Positions 45,890-56,665 of a stretch of 64,000 nucleotides of DNA are shown in pieces. This stretch comes from Plantago elongata (taxonomy: Eukaryota > Streptophyta > Magnoliopsida > Lamiales > Plantaginaceae): assembly GCA_036897095.1 (NCBI GenBank), contig JAYMSP010000093.1:1-64000 (forward strand), written 5' to 3'. The translations under genes were made by a program, and so were the position numbers. Within the stretch, counting starts at the first letter, position 1. Every line of letters starts with the position of its first letter. The notes below the pieces were generated by a model. It made no database searches. It saw nothing but the letters and a program-made list of their open reading frames with translations, and was not told the origin of the DNA.

Positions 45890-48800
45890 ATGAGTTTGGT
45901 GAGGAAGGGTGAAAGTGTGAACAGGAGTGTGAAGGATGATGACGGTAGTGCTGTTATTGTAGCTGTAAAGGCTTCTCGTGAGATTTCCAGATGTGCTTTG
46001 GCTTGGGCTCTAACCAATGTGGTTCAGTCAGGGGATAGTGTTAGGCTCCTGGTTGTCATTCCAGCTCATCAGCATCATGGTACAACCAAAATTCTCTTTT
46101 CTGGTTTTCATTCTGATTCTACTTTATTGGATTTTTTTGCAAAAACTGTGATATAACTATGTTTATGAGAGTATTTATGTGAGTTATGTGATGTGGAACA
46201 TTTGTGATGGTGTTTATGAGTGTATTTATGTTCGCATTTATGTGAGTTATGTGATGTGGAACATTTGTAATGGTGTTTAAATTTTGTGTCTAAAATAAGA
46301 CTGAGCATCTATGAAATTTCCTGCGGTTTGGTTTAGCAAGAATTTTGAGGTTTTGTTGATGCTTTGTTAGCTGCAACTTGAATTGTTAAGGTCAAATTTG
46401 TTGCTTGATGCAGCTGCTTGTCATTATAGAAAGGGAATGGTTTATGGTGACGTTTGTAGTTTCTTAATTGTTAAGTTGATTGTTTTAATAGGTTGGTTAT
46501 GGGAGGGTCTTCACAAGCTTCATATACCACTTCCAAAACTCCATATGCCAAGATTTCATAGTGATTGCACACATACTCACCATCATATTCATTGGAACAC
46601 GATGGTGACTGGAAACTTCGTTAAGCAGAAGAATCATATCACAGAGGTTTGCAATCAAATGATGTGTGACCTTTGGGAAACTTTTGATCCACAAAAGGTG
46701 CCATTCTTTCGTATTCGTTTTTCTTTAGATTCAGATCTATGTGTTGCCTTGGTTAACGGCTGTTTTGATATAGGTTAGGTTGAAGATGAAAGTGGTTTAT
46801 GGTGCTACACATGGAGTGGTGGCTTCTGAAGCCAAGAAAGCTCAAACACAATGGGTCGTGTTGGATAAGTAATATGCATAAATTTAGCTTTTGTTACTTT
46901 CACATACCAATCAAGTATGTTCTATACCAGCTTATCTGATAAAATTTCCTTTCCTCATTATCTCTTGAAAGCCATATGAAAGAGGAAGCAAAAGCTTGTA
47001 TGGAACAGCTGGACTGCAATGTCGTGTTAGTGAGGCATTCGGGGCCAAAGGTTCTCCGTTTGAACCTAATTGAAGCAAGTAAGGCGGAGCCTGAGGTAGT
47101 CGTTACGGGCTCAAAATGTAAACAAACTGATATCAAAGAGTGGAATGCCACTAAGGTACCAAATGTGACTCCTACAGGCAGCCCAGAGCATAAATTGTCA
47201 CAGGGAACTTCTGAAAGTACATCCTCAATGTCGAGCATAGACATGTTTAACTCTCCAAAGTTCGTTTCTGAAATTGATTGGGAGCCAAAAGAGAAGAAGA
47301 TATTACCATCACCACCTGAAGACCATGACTTTGATAGAACTGACACTGAATCAGATAGTGATAACCTGAGCTCGTTTTCGGCAAGTGTGTCTTCTCAGCA
47401 ATGCATGGAAGAAAATTTTAGTTCTGCCGATGAAGGATCGAAGCATTTAAAGCGAGGCATACGAAGATCTCACAGAAAAACACCTAGTTCAATTTCTGAA
47501 GTTGATGGCCATCCAGATTACTGTAGGAATATGAGAGAGATTATATCTGTAAACAAAACATCACCAGCCAACTCTCCTCCTCTTTGTACAGTGTGTCGGC
47601 ATAAATCACCCTTGTTTGGGCAGCCCCCCAAGTCTTTTTCATACTTTGAGCTTGAGCAAGCTACTTGTGGTTTCTCACAAGACAATTTCTTGGCCGAGGG
47701 TGGATATGGTTCTGTATATAAAGGAGTGTTACCTGATGGTCAGTTCATTGCCGTGAAGCAGCATAAATCAGCTAGTTCGCAGGGTGATCGCGAGTTTTGT
47801 GCAGAAGTACATGCCTTGAGCTGCGCACAGCATCGTAATGTTGTCATGCTTATTGGTTACTGTGTGGAGGACGAAAGGCAGATACTAGTTTATGAATACA
47901 TCTGTAATGGTTCTCTGGATTCTCATCTATATGGTACTTCACTAGTTCCAGCACATTTACCCTTTATATGACAAAGAATTTAGCTCGGTCCAAGTTTTTC
48001 TCTTTTGTGATCCTTTCCATTCTAAAATGCAGGACATGATCATGATCCATTGGACTGGGCTGCACGCAAAAAGATTGCGGTTGGAGCTTCTCGCGGATTG
48101 AGTTACCTTCACGAGGAATGCAGAGTAGGCTGCATAGTCCATCGGGATATGAGGCCAAACAACATTCTCCTGACCCATGATTTTGAGCCATTAGTATGCC
48201 TCTCTTCTCTACAAATCCATTATATATCGGCGTGCTGTAATAGAGTTCCAGACTTCTCATTTGCTTCTGTTGAATTAGTTATTTTTATGTTATGAATCTT
48301 GAGGCATCATTTCTTTTCATGTTCTTAAAGAATTTTATCTTTTATTATGTTTCTCCTTTGTTTTCGAACAAAGGTTGGAGATTTTGGACTTGCAAGGTTG
48401 CAACCTGACAGACTTCTAACTGAGGAGACCAGAGTGATTGGGACGTTCGGATACTTGGCTCCAGAATATGCTCAAACTGGCCAAATCTGCGAAAAAGCAG
48501 ATGTATACTCATTTGGCGTGGTGTTGGTGGAACTGATCACCGGGAGGAAAGCTGTCGATATAAACAGACCGAAGGGCGAACAGTGCCTCACCCTCTGGGT
48601 GAGAATCTGCAAATGCTTGTTACCTTATCATACTGAAACCTGCACAATGTTCTTATATAGCTATCTTTTCTACCATTCTTTATCTGCAGGCGCGTTCTTT
48701 GCTCGAAGAAAATGCAGTGTCAAAACTAGTTGATCCATGTCTGGCAAACAGCTACTTGGAGAAAGAGGTCCAGGCAATGATGCATTGTGCTTCCTTGTGC

Positions 48801-48963
48801 CTACACCGAGACCCTGAGTCGAGGCCTCGAATGTCTCAGGTAAAGATGATATCCTTTCCGTCTAAAGATAGATACATCACAACAGTTTCGCAGAATGTTA
48901 CAAAACTTGAAACTTTTATTGTTTTAGGTGCATCGGATGTTGGAAGGTGATGTTTTTCATTGA
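45890..48963 (+). CDS. USP-like domain/protein kinase fusion (PERK-like RLCK)
   Basis: Eight exons (45890-46079, 46492-46697, 46774-46868, 46972-47933, 48033-48193, 48374-48598, 48690-48839, 48928-48963) give about 674 residues. The N-terminus has an adenine-nucleotide-hydrolase/USP-like domain ([39 protein letters not shown]), then a Ser/Glu-rich linker and a cysteine pair (CTVCRHKSP). The kinase domain has [10 protein letters not shown] (P-loop), IAVKQHK (catalytic Lys), [10 protein letters not shown] (catalytic loop), [21 protein letters not shown] and [17 protein letters not shown]. Relatives are often auto-named inactive protein kinase SELMODRAFT_444075, but Lys, HRD and DFG are all present. 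The catalytic-loop Lys is replaced by Arg. There is no signal peptide or transmembrane helix, so it is cytoplasmic. The last exon ends soon after HRMLEGD, earlier than I recall for relatives. Confidence 0.9.
46165..46280. repeat. 63-bp tandem duplication in kinase intron 1
   Basis: TGTGAGTTATGTGATGTGGA, followed by ACATTTGT, occurs at 46178 and 46241, embedded in TTTATG-rich sequence. It lies wholly within intron 1 (46080-46491). Confidence 0.8.
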
Positions 48964-49718
48964 GCTAAACTTAGCACGAGAGCTCCATTTAACGTTACAA
49001 GCAGCAAAGGAGCTGGCTCAACAGAAGTGCTTCACCAACCAAGACGGAACACACCACAACGCCATCTTCCCAGAGTTGGCAATGTTTTATTATAAACCGA
49101 ATTTTGCTTAGTTCATGTTCCTGCAACTTAGTAACAGTGTGTAGTCCTAGCATCTCTTCTCTGTTTTTTCCGTTGATGGTAATGTGGTATTAGTCTCTGT
49201 GGCAAAAGGGGAAATATCCCATTATGTAGAAATTGAATTGTATAGTTTTGCATTTTCGCATAGACTTATCAATCATATATTCATATTCAGCAGTGTTCAT
49301 TACAAGTCTACAGAAAGAGTGTGCTAAATCCAAATTAACACGCTTTTTGACATCAAAGTTCAACTTAGTTGGTAATCGTTTCTAACTTTCCCCACCAGCC
49401 CTCCAATTGCACTGGCACTAGAGAAAAAAGTTCTACATCCGACTTGCAAGTTCACCGACAATTAAAGAAACTACTTGCACAAACAAATAACCAAACACAA
49501 TTCTACAATTTAGAGTTCAGAAAGAGACCCAGATTTCTACCAAAAAGATATGCAACTCTTCAGCATCTCAAATATGTGAAAATGTTGGGTTGTTATATGC
49601 TACTAAGAGCAACTAACATACAAATTGATTGTCCATCAGATTATTCCTCTTTTAACTATGAAGGTAGCCATTTTCTTAAAACAGATCTTCAAAACGCTGT
49701 TAAAACATACAAGAGAGG
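48964..49718. other. Convergent 3' flanks, kinase and L12 genes
   Basis: This holds the 3' UTR of the kinase gene and that of the minus-strand ribosomal protein gene. Open frames within it have no recognisable product. Confidence 0.45.
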
Positions 49719-50303
49719 CTATTCCATCACTGCAACTCCTCCGACAGCTTTGATTTTCTCAATGATGGCATTGGCCTCATCTTTTGTGACGTTCTGCTTG
49801 AGTATCGCAGGAACTTTCTCAACCAAATCCTTGGCTTCCTTCAGCCCTAAATCTGTGAAAGAACGGATCTCTTTGATCACCTTCAATTTTGCAGCAGCAT
49901 CAAATTTCTCCAACTTAATATCAAAAGTAGTCTTCTCAACCTTTTCCTCAGCAGCCTTAGACGGTCCAGCACCCACACCTTGTGTACCCAAGTCCACTCC
50001 TCCTACGTCAATATGTTCCAATTTCGGCTGGCACATCAACATTTGTCCCAGAGTGGGCCAGATTTGCATACGCTCCTCTGGAGACAGAGATGCAATTTTT
50101 TCGACAAGCTGAACAATCTTCTCCGATGGTGGAGGTCTTGGTCCATATGGTTCATAAAAGGCAGGGTACTTGTACTTTGGGGGCTTGGACGTGGGATCTC
50201 TTGGAGCAAAGTCACGCTGGAAGCAACGACACTGCAAAGGACCCCTTGTTCCAAGAAGATCACGTTGGCCACGAACCGTTCTACATAAAGTAGCTAGCCT
50301 CAT
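49719..50303 (-). CDS. Mitochondrial ribosomal protein bL12 (L7/L12 family)
   Basis: A single uninterrupted coding exon of 194 residues. The first 35 or so residues ([20 protein letters not shown], Arg-rich, no acid) form a mitochondrial presequence. [20 protein letters not shown] then leads into the N-terminal dimerisation helix ([16 protein letters not shown]). A hinge rich in Gly/Ala/Glu precedes the C-terminal L7/L12 domain: [40 protein letters not shown], ending GGVAVME. L12 forms the ribosome stalk that recruits translation factors. The 5' UTR probably contains an intron: a leader-like segment with a donor (CGAG/GTATGA) lies near 51085, with the acceptor somewhere before 50310. The coding region looks intact. 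Confidence 0.93.
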   Translation of the reverse strand: MRLATLCRTVRGQRDLLGTRGPLQCRCFQRDFAPRDPTSKPPKYKYPAFYEPYGPRPPPSEKIVQLVEKIASLSPEERMQIWPTLGQMLMCQPKLEHIDVGGVDLGTQGVGAGPSKAAEEKVEKTTFDIKLEKFDAAAKLKVIKEIRSFTDLGLKEAKDLVEKVPAILKQNVTKDEANAIIEKIKAVGGVAVME

Positions 50304-51250
50304 AGTTATTATAGTTTATACGAGTTGCAATTACGACTCAGCAATCACCGGAGAAGATATATTAACCCTACAACACCCTGTAACATCAGTTGAAACTTGA
50401 GATCTTTCACCACGGAAAACACTCCTGCCTTCAGCGAAACCAAATACAATGCAATTAATGATATATCCTTTAAACCACAGCACTTCAGATTAGCAAAAAA
50501 CTTCAGATTATTGTGAAACATGTAAAAGTTGTTTTTGAGCAAATCTGGTGAGTATTTACAAAATGTGCCTAAAAACAGATACTCAAGTGATTTCCCGAAA
50601 ATCATCTACACGGCTGATTCGAACAACAAGCTGATCATCTACGACTAATAAGCTAAAGAGTTTTATAAGCTGGTGACTCTGCTACAAATAAACAAGTAGT
50701 TAACATACAAACACATAATCAAAATCACACTTTCATAACGAATTCGGCACGAATACACAAGCATCTCAAAAATCATAATTAGCAAGAAGACTCGTAAAAA
50801 TACGAGTACTGCTAAAGAATTGAAAATGGCGATTTAGGAATAATAATATACTAAAACCCTAGCTAACGAACTAAAGATCAAATCTTTTGCTCCATTTCAT
50901 CACTTCTCTTCCCAATTCCATCAAATTTAAGTGTAGAGGAACAGAAATCATCAATATTCAAGAACAAACTAGGAAATTTGTTCTAACTTCAGCTCAGAAT
51001 TCATCAATTGTCACCAAATTAGCTAAAACGAAAGATGGGCAACAAGAAGAGATAAAAAGATTAGAATGGATGAGAAGAGTCATACCTCGAAGACACTCGG
51101 TGGCCGGAAAAAGGACGGCTGATCGGAAAATGTTTAGGCCTGCGATTTATCAGACTCCTCAATTGAGCAGCTATAGTCGAGGAGTTCACATCCCAATTTT
51201 GGGCTTCTATGTCAAATAAGGGGCCAATTCGGCCCACAGTCCAATAATCT
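50304..51250 (-). other. Leader intron and promoter of the bL12 gene
   Basis: On the minus strand, the sequence between about 51090 and 50310 is AT-rich with intron character. A GC-richer segment at 51085-51150 ends in a good donor and is likely the non-coding first exon. No other gene was seen. The limits are approximate. Confidence 0.4.
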
Positions 51251-52618
51251 CATATTGTAATTGGGTGAAAGTCTGGTTGAAAATACGTGAATTATATACA
51301 TTTGATAAAATTTTATTAATGAATTTAACCGATTGTCAACAATTTGTAAAAAAGTTTACGTTCGAGTTTGATCAACACGAGTTTGAAAGCGAGCAAGTTC
51401 AACTTGCTTTTAATCAAGTCACGAGCACTCTGAAAAAAGTTCCACCGTTTATGAGCAATTCTTGATGTAAATAAATTTATATTTATAATTATATACTTAA
51501 TGTTATGTAGGAGTATACTGTATTTTAGAAATTTAGTAACATATTAATGTTGAAAATGTTATTTACCTATAAATATATTAAAAACTGTCCTAAGGTTAAA
51601 TATAGCAATTTAAATAATTATTAGGTTTACTTAGCCGTTTGAGAAAAGTTCGTGAGTTATCTGAACGATCACATAATTTCAAATCTCAATAAAAATTTTG
51701 TTTGACATCAAGTTAACTTCTATGAGACGATTAACGCTCGATAAAATTTACGCTCAACTTGTTATAAATGTATTGTATTCTGATATTTTGTCTGTTGCAC
51801 TTTTTTTTAAAATTATTATTGAAGATGAAATATAGCATTACAATTACAATTGTTGAATAAGACGAATTTATCAATCGATTCTAGATGCAAATCAACACCA
51901 ATCTCTATTCAGAAAATATAATCACCCATTTCAAGAAATCGAACCCGCGACCTCATGGTTACGGAAAATCTCTGTTGCACATTATAACGTATATTATATA
52001 TGTATATATATAATTTGATTAGAATATAACACTATAATATGCGACACGATGGTATAAATTTTGGCCAAATTGCACCATAACTTTTTGAGTCGAGGGGCAA
52101 TCGTGTTACTGATTCGTTTATGAAAATTGGATATATACTTGCAACTAAGTTTTACACGGGTCAAATACCTTTTTGATGAAACTGATAAATATGATGATCA
52201 TTAACGTACTCGTGGAATGTTGTGATAATTTGCAGCCTAAAAGTTGAAATTGAACAAACTATTGACCTAAAAATTCAACTATAAGGAATATTCTCAGATA
52301 TTAATAATTACACTATGATAGATATATTTTCCTGCAATGTGTCCACTTTTATTTTTATCTTCTCCTTGATAAGACACATTAAATGTCCTGCACATCAATC
52401 TTCTTGGTCTCATGATAATGTGGAAAACAAATTGGACTTTTTCTTCCTCAATAAGTTGGTTAAACCACTACTAAAAAATAGGGATGTATTCAACAGTCAA
52501 TAATTTTTACTTATATTAAAATTTTATTAGTTATATATGATAATTTACAATTTATTCTTGAATATGTATGTTGATAATGTTGGTGTAAGCTATTCACCAT
52601 GACTAATTGTTGTTATAC
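51251..52618. other. AT-rich spacer, no gene seen
   Basis: About 1.4 kb of AT-rich sequence with short open frames of no recognisable character. I see no terminal repeats or microsatellite of note. Confidence 0.45.
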
Positions 52619-52860
52619 CACTACAAGAATGTTGAAGAATAGCGACATCAATACCCTATACGTTGTATTAAATACACTGGATTAATGATATAATTCGTCG
52701 CTATTAGTGACGAATTGCTAAAATTTAACGACGGATTCTATCCTTAATCCAGTGTATCTAGTACAACGTATAGGGTAGGTCATATCTAACGACGGATTCT
52801 ATCTAGTTACCAGTACACTCTAACACCACACAACGTATATCCTGTATATCCAATATACCA
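52619..52860. mobile_element. CACTA-like transposon end with large foldback
   Basis: The sequence starts CACTACAAGAATGTTGAAGA and then ATAGCGACATC, matching the terminal CACTACAAGAAAA and nearby GCGACGG words of plant CACTA (En/Spm) elements. Inside are subterminal-type words ACGACGGATTCTATC (52728 and 52789) and a hairpin, AATTCGTC/GACGAATT (52692-52716). A near-perfect inverted repeat has 33-nt arms at 52653-52685 and 52744-52776 (31 of 33 match). No second CACTA terminus was found downstream to about 53.9 kb, so this is probably a truncated or solo end. The right limit is approximate. Confidence 0.6.
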
Positions 52861-54355
52861 TGTTCTATTATTATTTTTGATATTACGCTAATCGGCTTTA
52901 CATATATGGTAGGTCATACTAGAAGAATTAAAGTCATATGAAGTTAGGAAAAGAACATTTTCTTTATCTCAATCTCTTTAAAGCAAGCACAAAGTTGCTT
53001 TTTAATATCTACAAAGTATAAAACATAGTTCCTTGCATATGTCAAATCAACATGGCACGTAACATATGTGGTTATTAACATTTCATGGTTAATTCTAAAC
53101 ATTATATATTTAATATGGTCGCTGGTCGCATCACTTCAGTATTAAGTATCTAATGTTTATAATTAAATTATACTATATATTAAGAAAAATAAGAAACGGT
53201 ATCTTGTAAAAGATGATATGTTAATGTGGTACTACTGCCTAATAATTGAGTCACTTTTCCGATCGATAAAAAGTGGACTATTAAAACCAATGACTAGTTA
53301 TCTTTAACATCTTAATCATTGAGATAAAGCTCCACTAATTATCTTTATATATTATCAAGTCCCATAAAATCTTATTCTTCTAATTAATACTAATCCCACA
53401 CAATTTGGTATACATTGGCTGCTCGTAAAATTAAAGCCAATATGTAAACGTGTATGTTTGTAAACAACAATTGCGTCCTTGTCAAAACATGTTAACTATA
53501 TTACCCTTTATTTGGAGAGAGAAATAAAAATCTAACTTCTCATATATGCCACTTGTGTTATAACTTGTTCAACTTAAATATGAAGTGCACAAGTGGCATT
53601 CAAGCAACTTGGTAATCCAAGGTCTTAAAATTTGACCATGTCAACAGACTTGAGAAAGCTTCCGGTCGATTGTCACGACTTAATCGATCATCTCATTATG
53701 CGATTTTATAATCTTATTCAATCAGAATAACATTTCTTATTATTACTTTAGTATTTTCCGGTGACTATAAATAAGAGGGACTCCGTATATATAACTTTTT
53801 AAAAGAGAAATTAACAAATCTGATATCAATCGTTTTTATCATATATCACTAACTTTATTAATTCGATTCACCGAATATAACATACATGTAGTAAAAATGA
53901 ATTGTGTATAATCTCACCCAAGTCACAAATAGATATTAGTTAGACTTAGACTTATTATTTGACACAGACATGCAGGATATTATATTTCCCAGTTGTAAAA
54001 GATTACTCAAAAGATTGAAACCCTACCTATGAAGGCTTTGTTTCAAATATCTTCTTTTCTATTCTGTTTAAGGTAGAGAGATCTAGAAAGCTAATGGTTT
54101 GTTTGTTAATTGTGAACTGTTAATAATCCTAGTTGTAAAAATATCCAAAAGAGAAATGCATATCCAATCATGTACAATTGTTGTGCAAAACCTTTTTTCC
54201 TTCATAAAACCCCACTCACCTTAAACATTATATCTCACATATCTGCACCAATCTCTCTCTCTATCTCTATCTCTCTGCATGTAGAAGTATAGCAAGTTAA
54301 GGTTACCCTTATAAGAAGTAACTGTCGGTTGTTTAAGGGCATTGTCCTAAAGAGT
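52861..54355. other. AT-rich spacer and MYB gene promoter
   Basis: No gene in the first 1.3 kb. The final 150 bases are probably the promoter and leader of the MYB gene, including a CT-rich tract at about 54252-54280. Confidence 0.45.
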
Positions 54356-55604
54356 ATGGGTAGGAAATGCTCACATTGTGGGAACATAGGGCACAATTCA
54401 AGAACTTGCAACATTGGTACCACTAGTAATAAAGCTCCCAATAGTATTGGAGTCAGAGTATTTGGTGTGCAGCTTGATATCTCCTCATCTTCATCTCTCA
54501 AGAAAAGCTTCAGCTTTGATTGCCTCTCGGCTTCGTCATCGTCTCCATCTTCATCTTCGTCGCATGTCAATCCGACTAGTACCGAGTCGCCCGTTGGTGG
54601 TTATCTATCAGATGGCCCATTAGGCCAAGTGCCTGAGAGAAAGAAAGGTATACTGTCAAGGGCTTAACTGGACCTGTTGAAGCAAACCAAAAGTCAAAAC
54701 TTTATGCTTTTAGAAGTTTATGCCTCTTTGTTAAAGCATGTCTGGTTTTTTATGGCAAAGTTCAATGATATTTATACTGGCCATGTATGAATTTTATTCT
54801 CAATCAGGTTCTGGAATCAAGAACCTGATCAGACTTCAATTTTTGTTTGAGTACTAATTGCTGATGAATTTGATTATCAGGAGTTCCATGGACAGAAGAG
54901 GAACATCACATGTTCCTGATGGGACTCGAAAAGCTTGGGAAAGGAGATTGGAGAGGCATCTCAAGAAACTACGTGACTACTCGTACTCCGACTCAAGTTG
55001 CTAGTCATGCTCAGAAGTACTTTCTCCGGCAGAACAGCCTCAACAAGAAGAAACGGCGCTCTAGTCTCTTTGACATGGTATTCACTCTGCCTCTTTTGGT
55101 CTTTTTGAACTGCATTTTTCGCCCTTTATGTTTTTGGGAACGGATATCCTGCCATAAGGATAGTTTCATGGGTGTCTCAGTGATTTAAAATATTGTAGAT
55201 TGAAATCAGCTTACGTCTACAACTCGAATTCTGGGAACTATCCCTAAGAGTAGTTTGAACGTTCCCTGGAGGGCTATCTAGACTCTTCGTGGGAGTTAAA
55301 TTATTCTGTCATGTAACAGGCCGGTGCAAACAATGCTGCCTCGAAACGTGAAGTTTACCTAGACCTCAATTGTTTCGAAGACGGCCAGGAGCAGGAACCA
55401 GATGAACAAGAAAACGTTGATGATTTTCCAATGGATTCCCCTTCACAGCAGAGTTACATCTGGCCATATGATAATCTCAACTCTCGGTTATCTTCTACAC
55501 TAATGCCGATGAACTACAACTCTCACAATGCAGCTTCTGATCAGCTGGAGCTTACACTTTCAGCTCCTAGGAACGAATCATCGACAAATTTAGTCTTTAC
55601 ATAA
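54356..55604 (+). CDS. 1R-MYB (SHAQKYF) transcription factor with CCHC finger
   Basis: Three exons (54356-54647, 54881-55077, 55320-55604) give 257 residues. It begins with a zinc knuckle, [14 protein letters not shown] (C-x2-C-x4-H-x4-C, residues 5-18), followed by GVRVFGVQL and a Ser-rich stretch. The single MYB repeat spans the exon 1/2 junction: [40 protein letters not shown] and [11 protein letters not shown], with the diagnostic SHAQKYF. A basic [12 protein letters not shown] follows. LELTLSAP near residue 239 is an EAR-type LxLxL motif, so it is likely a repressor. It belongs with Arabidopsis KUA1/MYBH and rice MYBS3, nuclear regulators of sugar, senescence and cell-expansion genes. 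I cannot say which orthologue it is. Confidence 0.93.
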
Positions 55605-55915
55605 GTCTGAATGATCAATTGATCAGTATCAATCAAGCATCCTCTGTTTTAAAACAAATGAAGTGATCTGCTACTCTATGATGCAGTATTTCAAATATTA
55701 GTTTTTACTAGAAGTTATTCACTTTCATTCCAGGAGTAGTCTACTTGTGCCTCCTGGTGTATTGCTACTACAAATGTGAGCCTGAGTTATAAACTGAGGC
55801 AATCAGTCACAACTTCGCTATCATATTCATCAAAACGCGGCCATTGCAACATGAACGTTTAGGTTCTCCGGAAGAAAATCCGTCAATGTCCAAGTAACCA
55901 CTAAATTCACAACTA
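55605..55915. other. 3' flank of MYB gene
   Basis: This is probably the 3' UTR and downstream sequence of the MYB gene. No other feature was seen. Confidence 0.4.
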
Positions 55916-55919
55916 ACTT

Positions 55920-56665
55920 GCATCATCATAACGTACAAAGAAAGAAATTGTAGAACATATTACATCACATGTATTATGTATACTACGAGTACGAGAATCA
56001 CATATATTGGTTTCCTCATACTAGTATCCTGACCAGATGCACCTACATGATACAAACACAAACACTCTGATCACTTAGAATGTGTCTAGTAGGTTGATTG
56101 ATCTGAATACGAACATCAAGACACAAATATTGTTAGAAAATGTGTAAAGAAAGAAATTGTATAGCATATCATATCACGTGTATACAACAAGTATAACCAA
56201 TAATGATTTTTAACAAGTATTCTGACCCGCAGTTGGACCTACAAGACACATATACTGTGACCACTTAGAGTATTTCTGGTAGGTGCATTGACCCTTATAC
56301 GTAAATCAAGACACATAACACCGAGAGTATGTGAACCACGAAAATGTGAAATTCTATACATGAATGATAACACATATCGGTTTTCTCGATACTAAGGGGC
56401 TGATTGGCATGGCACTCAAATGGCCATTTAGATGTGATTTTGATGAAATTGTGTTTGGATTGAAATTGAAATGGGTTATTTTAAGTGTATTTTAAGTCAA
56501 ATCAATGTTCATCGAGTCCATTAATGGGGATATTTAAATGATTGGCCAATCAGCCCCTAAATATCATATCCAACTACACCTACAATACATAACCAGTGTG
56601 ACCGACCACACATATTGTTAAAATGTGTTTGGCAGGTGTGTACTGGGTACGAACATCAGATTTAC
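55920..56665. repeat. Tandem repeat of about 195 bp, three units
   Basis: Units start at about 55938, 56141 and 56340. Shared blocks include AAAGAAATTGTA (first two units), CACATAT followed by GGTTT and CTC, then TGACC/CAACT with ACCTACA, a GTGACCACTTAG-like block, GTAGGT/GCAGGTG, and ACGAACATCAGA or ACGTAAATCAAGA. The third unit is interrupted by a MITE at 56396-56557. No coding potential. Confidence 0.7.
56396..56557. mobile_element. Tourist-like (PIF/Harbinger) MITE
   Basis: The 162-bp element has 13-bp terminal inverted repeats, GGGGCTGATTGGC and GCCAATCAGCCCC. It is flanked by the 3-bp direct repeat TAA at 56393-56395 and 56558-56560, the standard PIF/Harbinger target. It sits inside unit 3 of a tandem repeat, and the other units lack it. 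Confidence 0.88.

Noticed and set aside
50887-51219. 110-codon plus-strand frame over the bL12 leader
   Set aside because: It overlaps the likely non-coding first exon and intron of the minus-strand bL12 gene and has no domain, so it is taken as antisense shadow.
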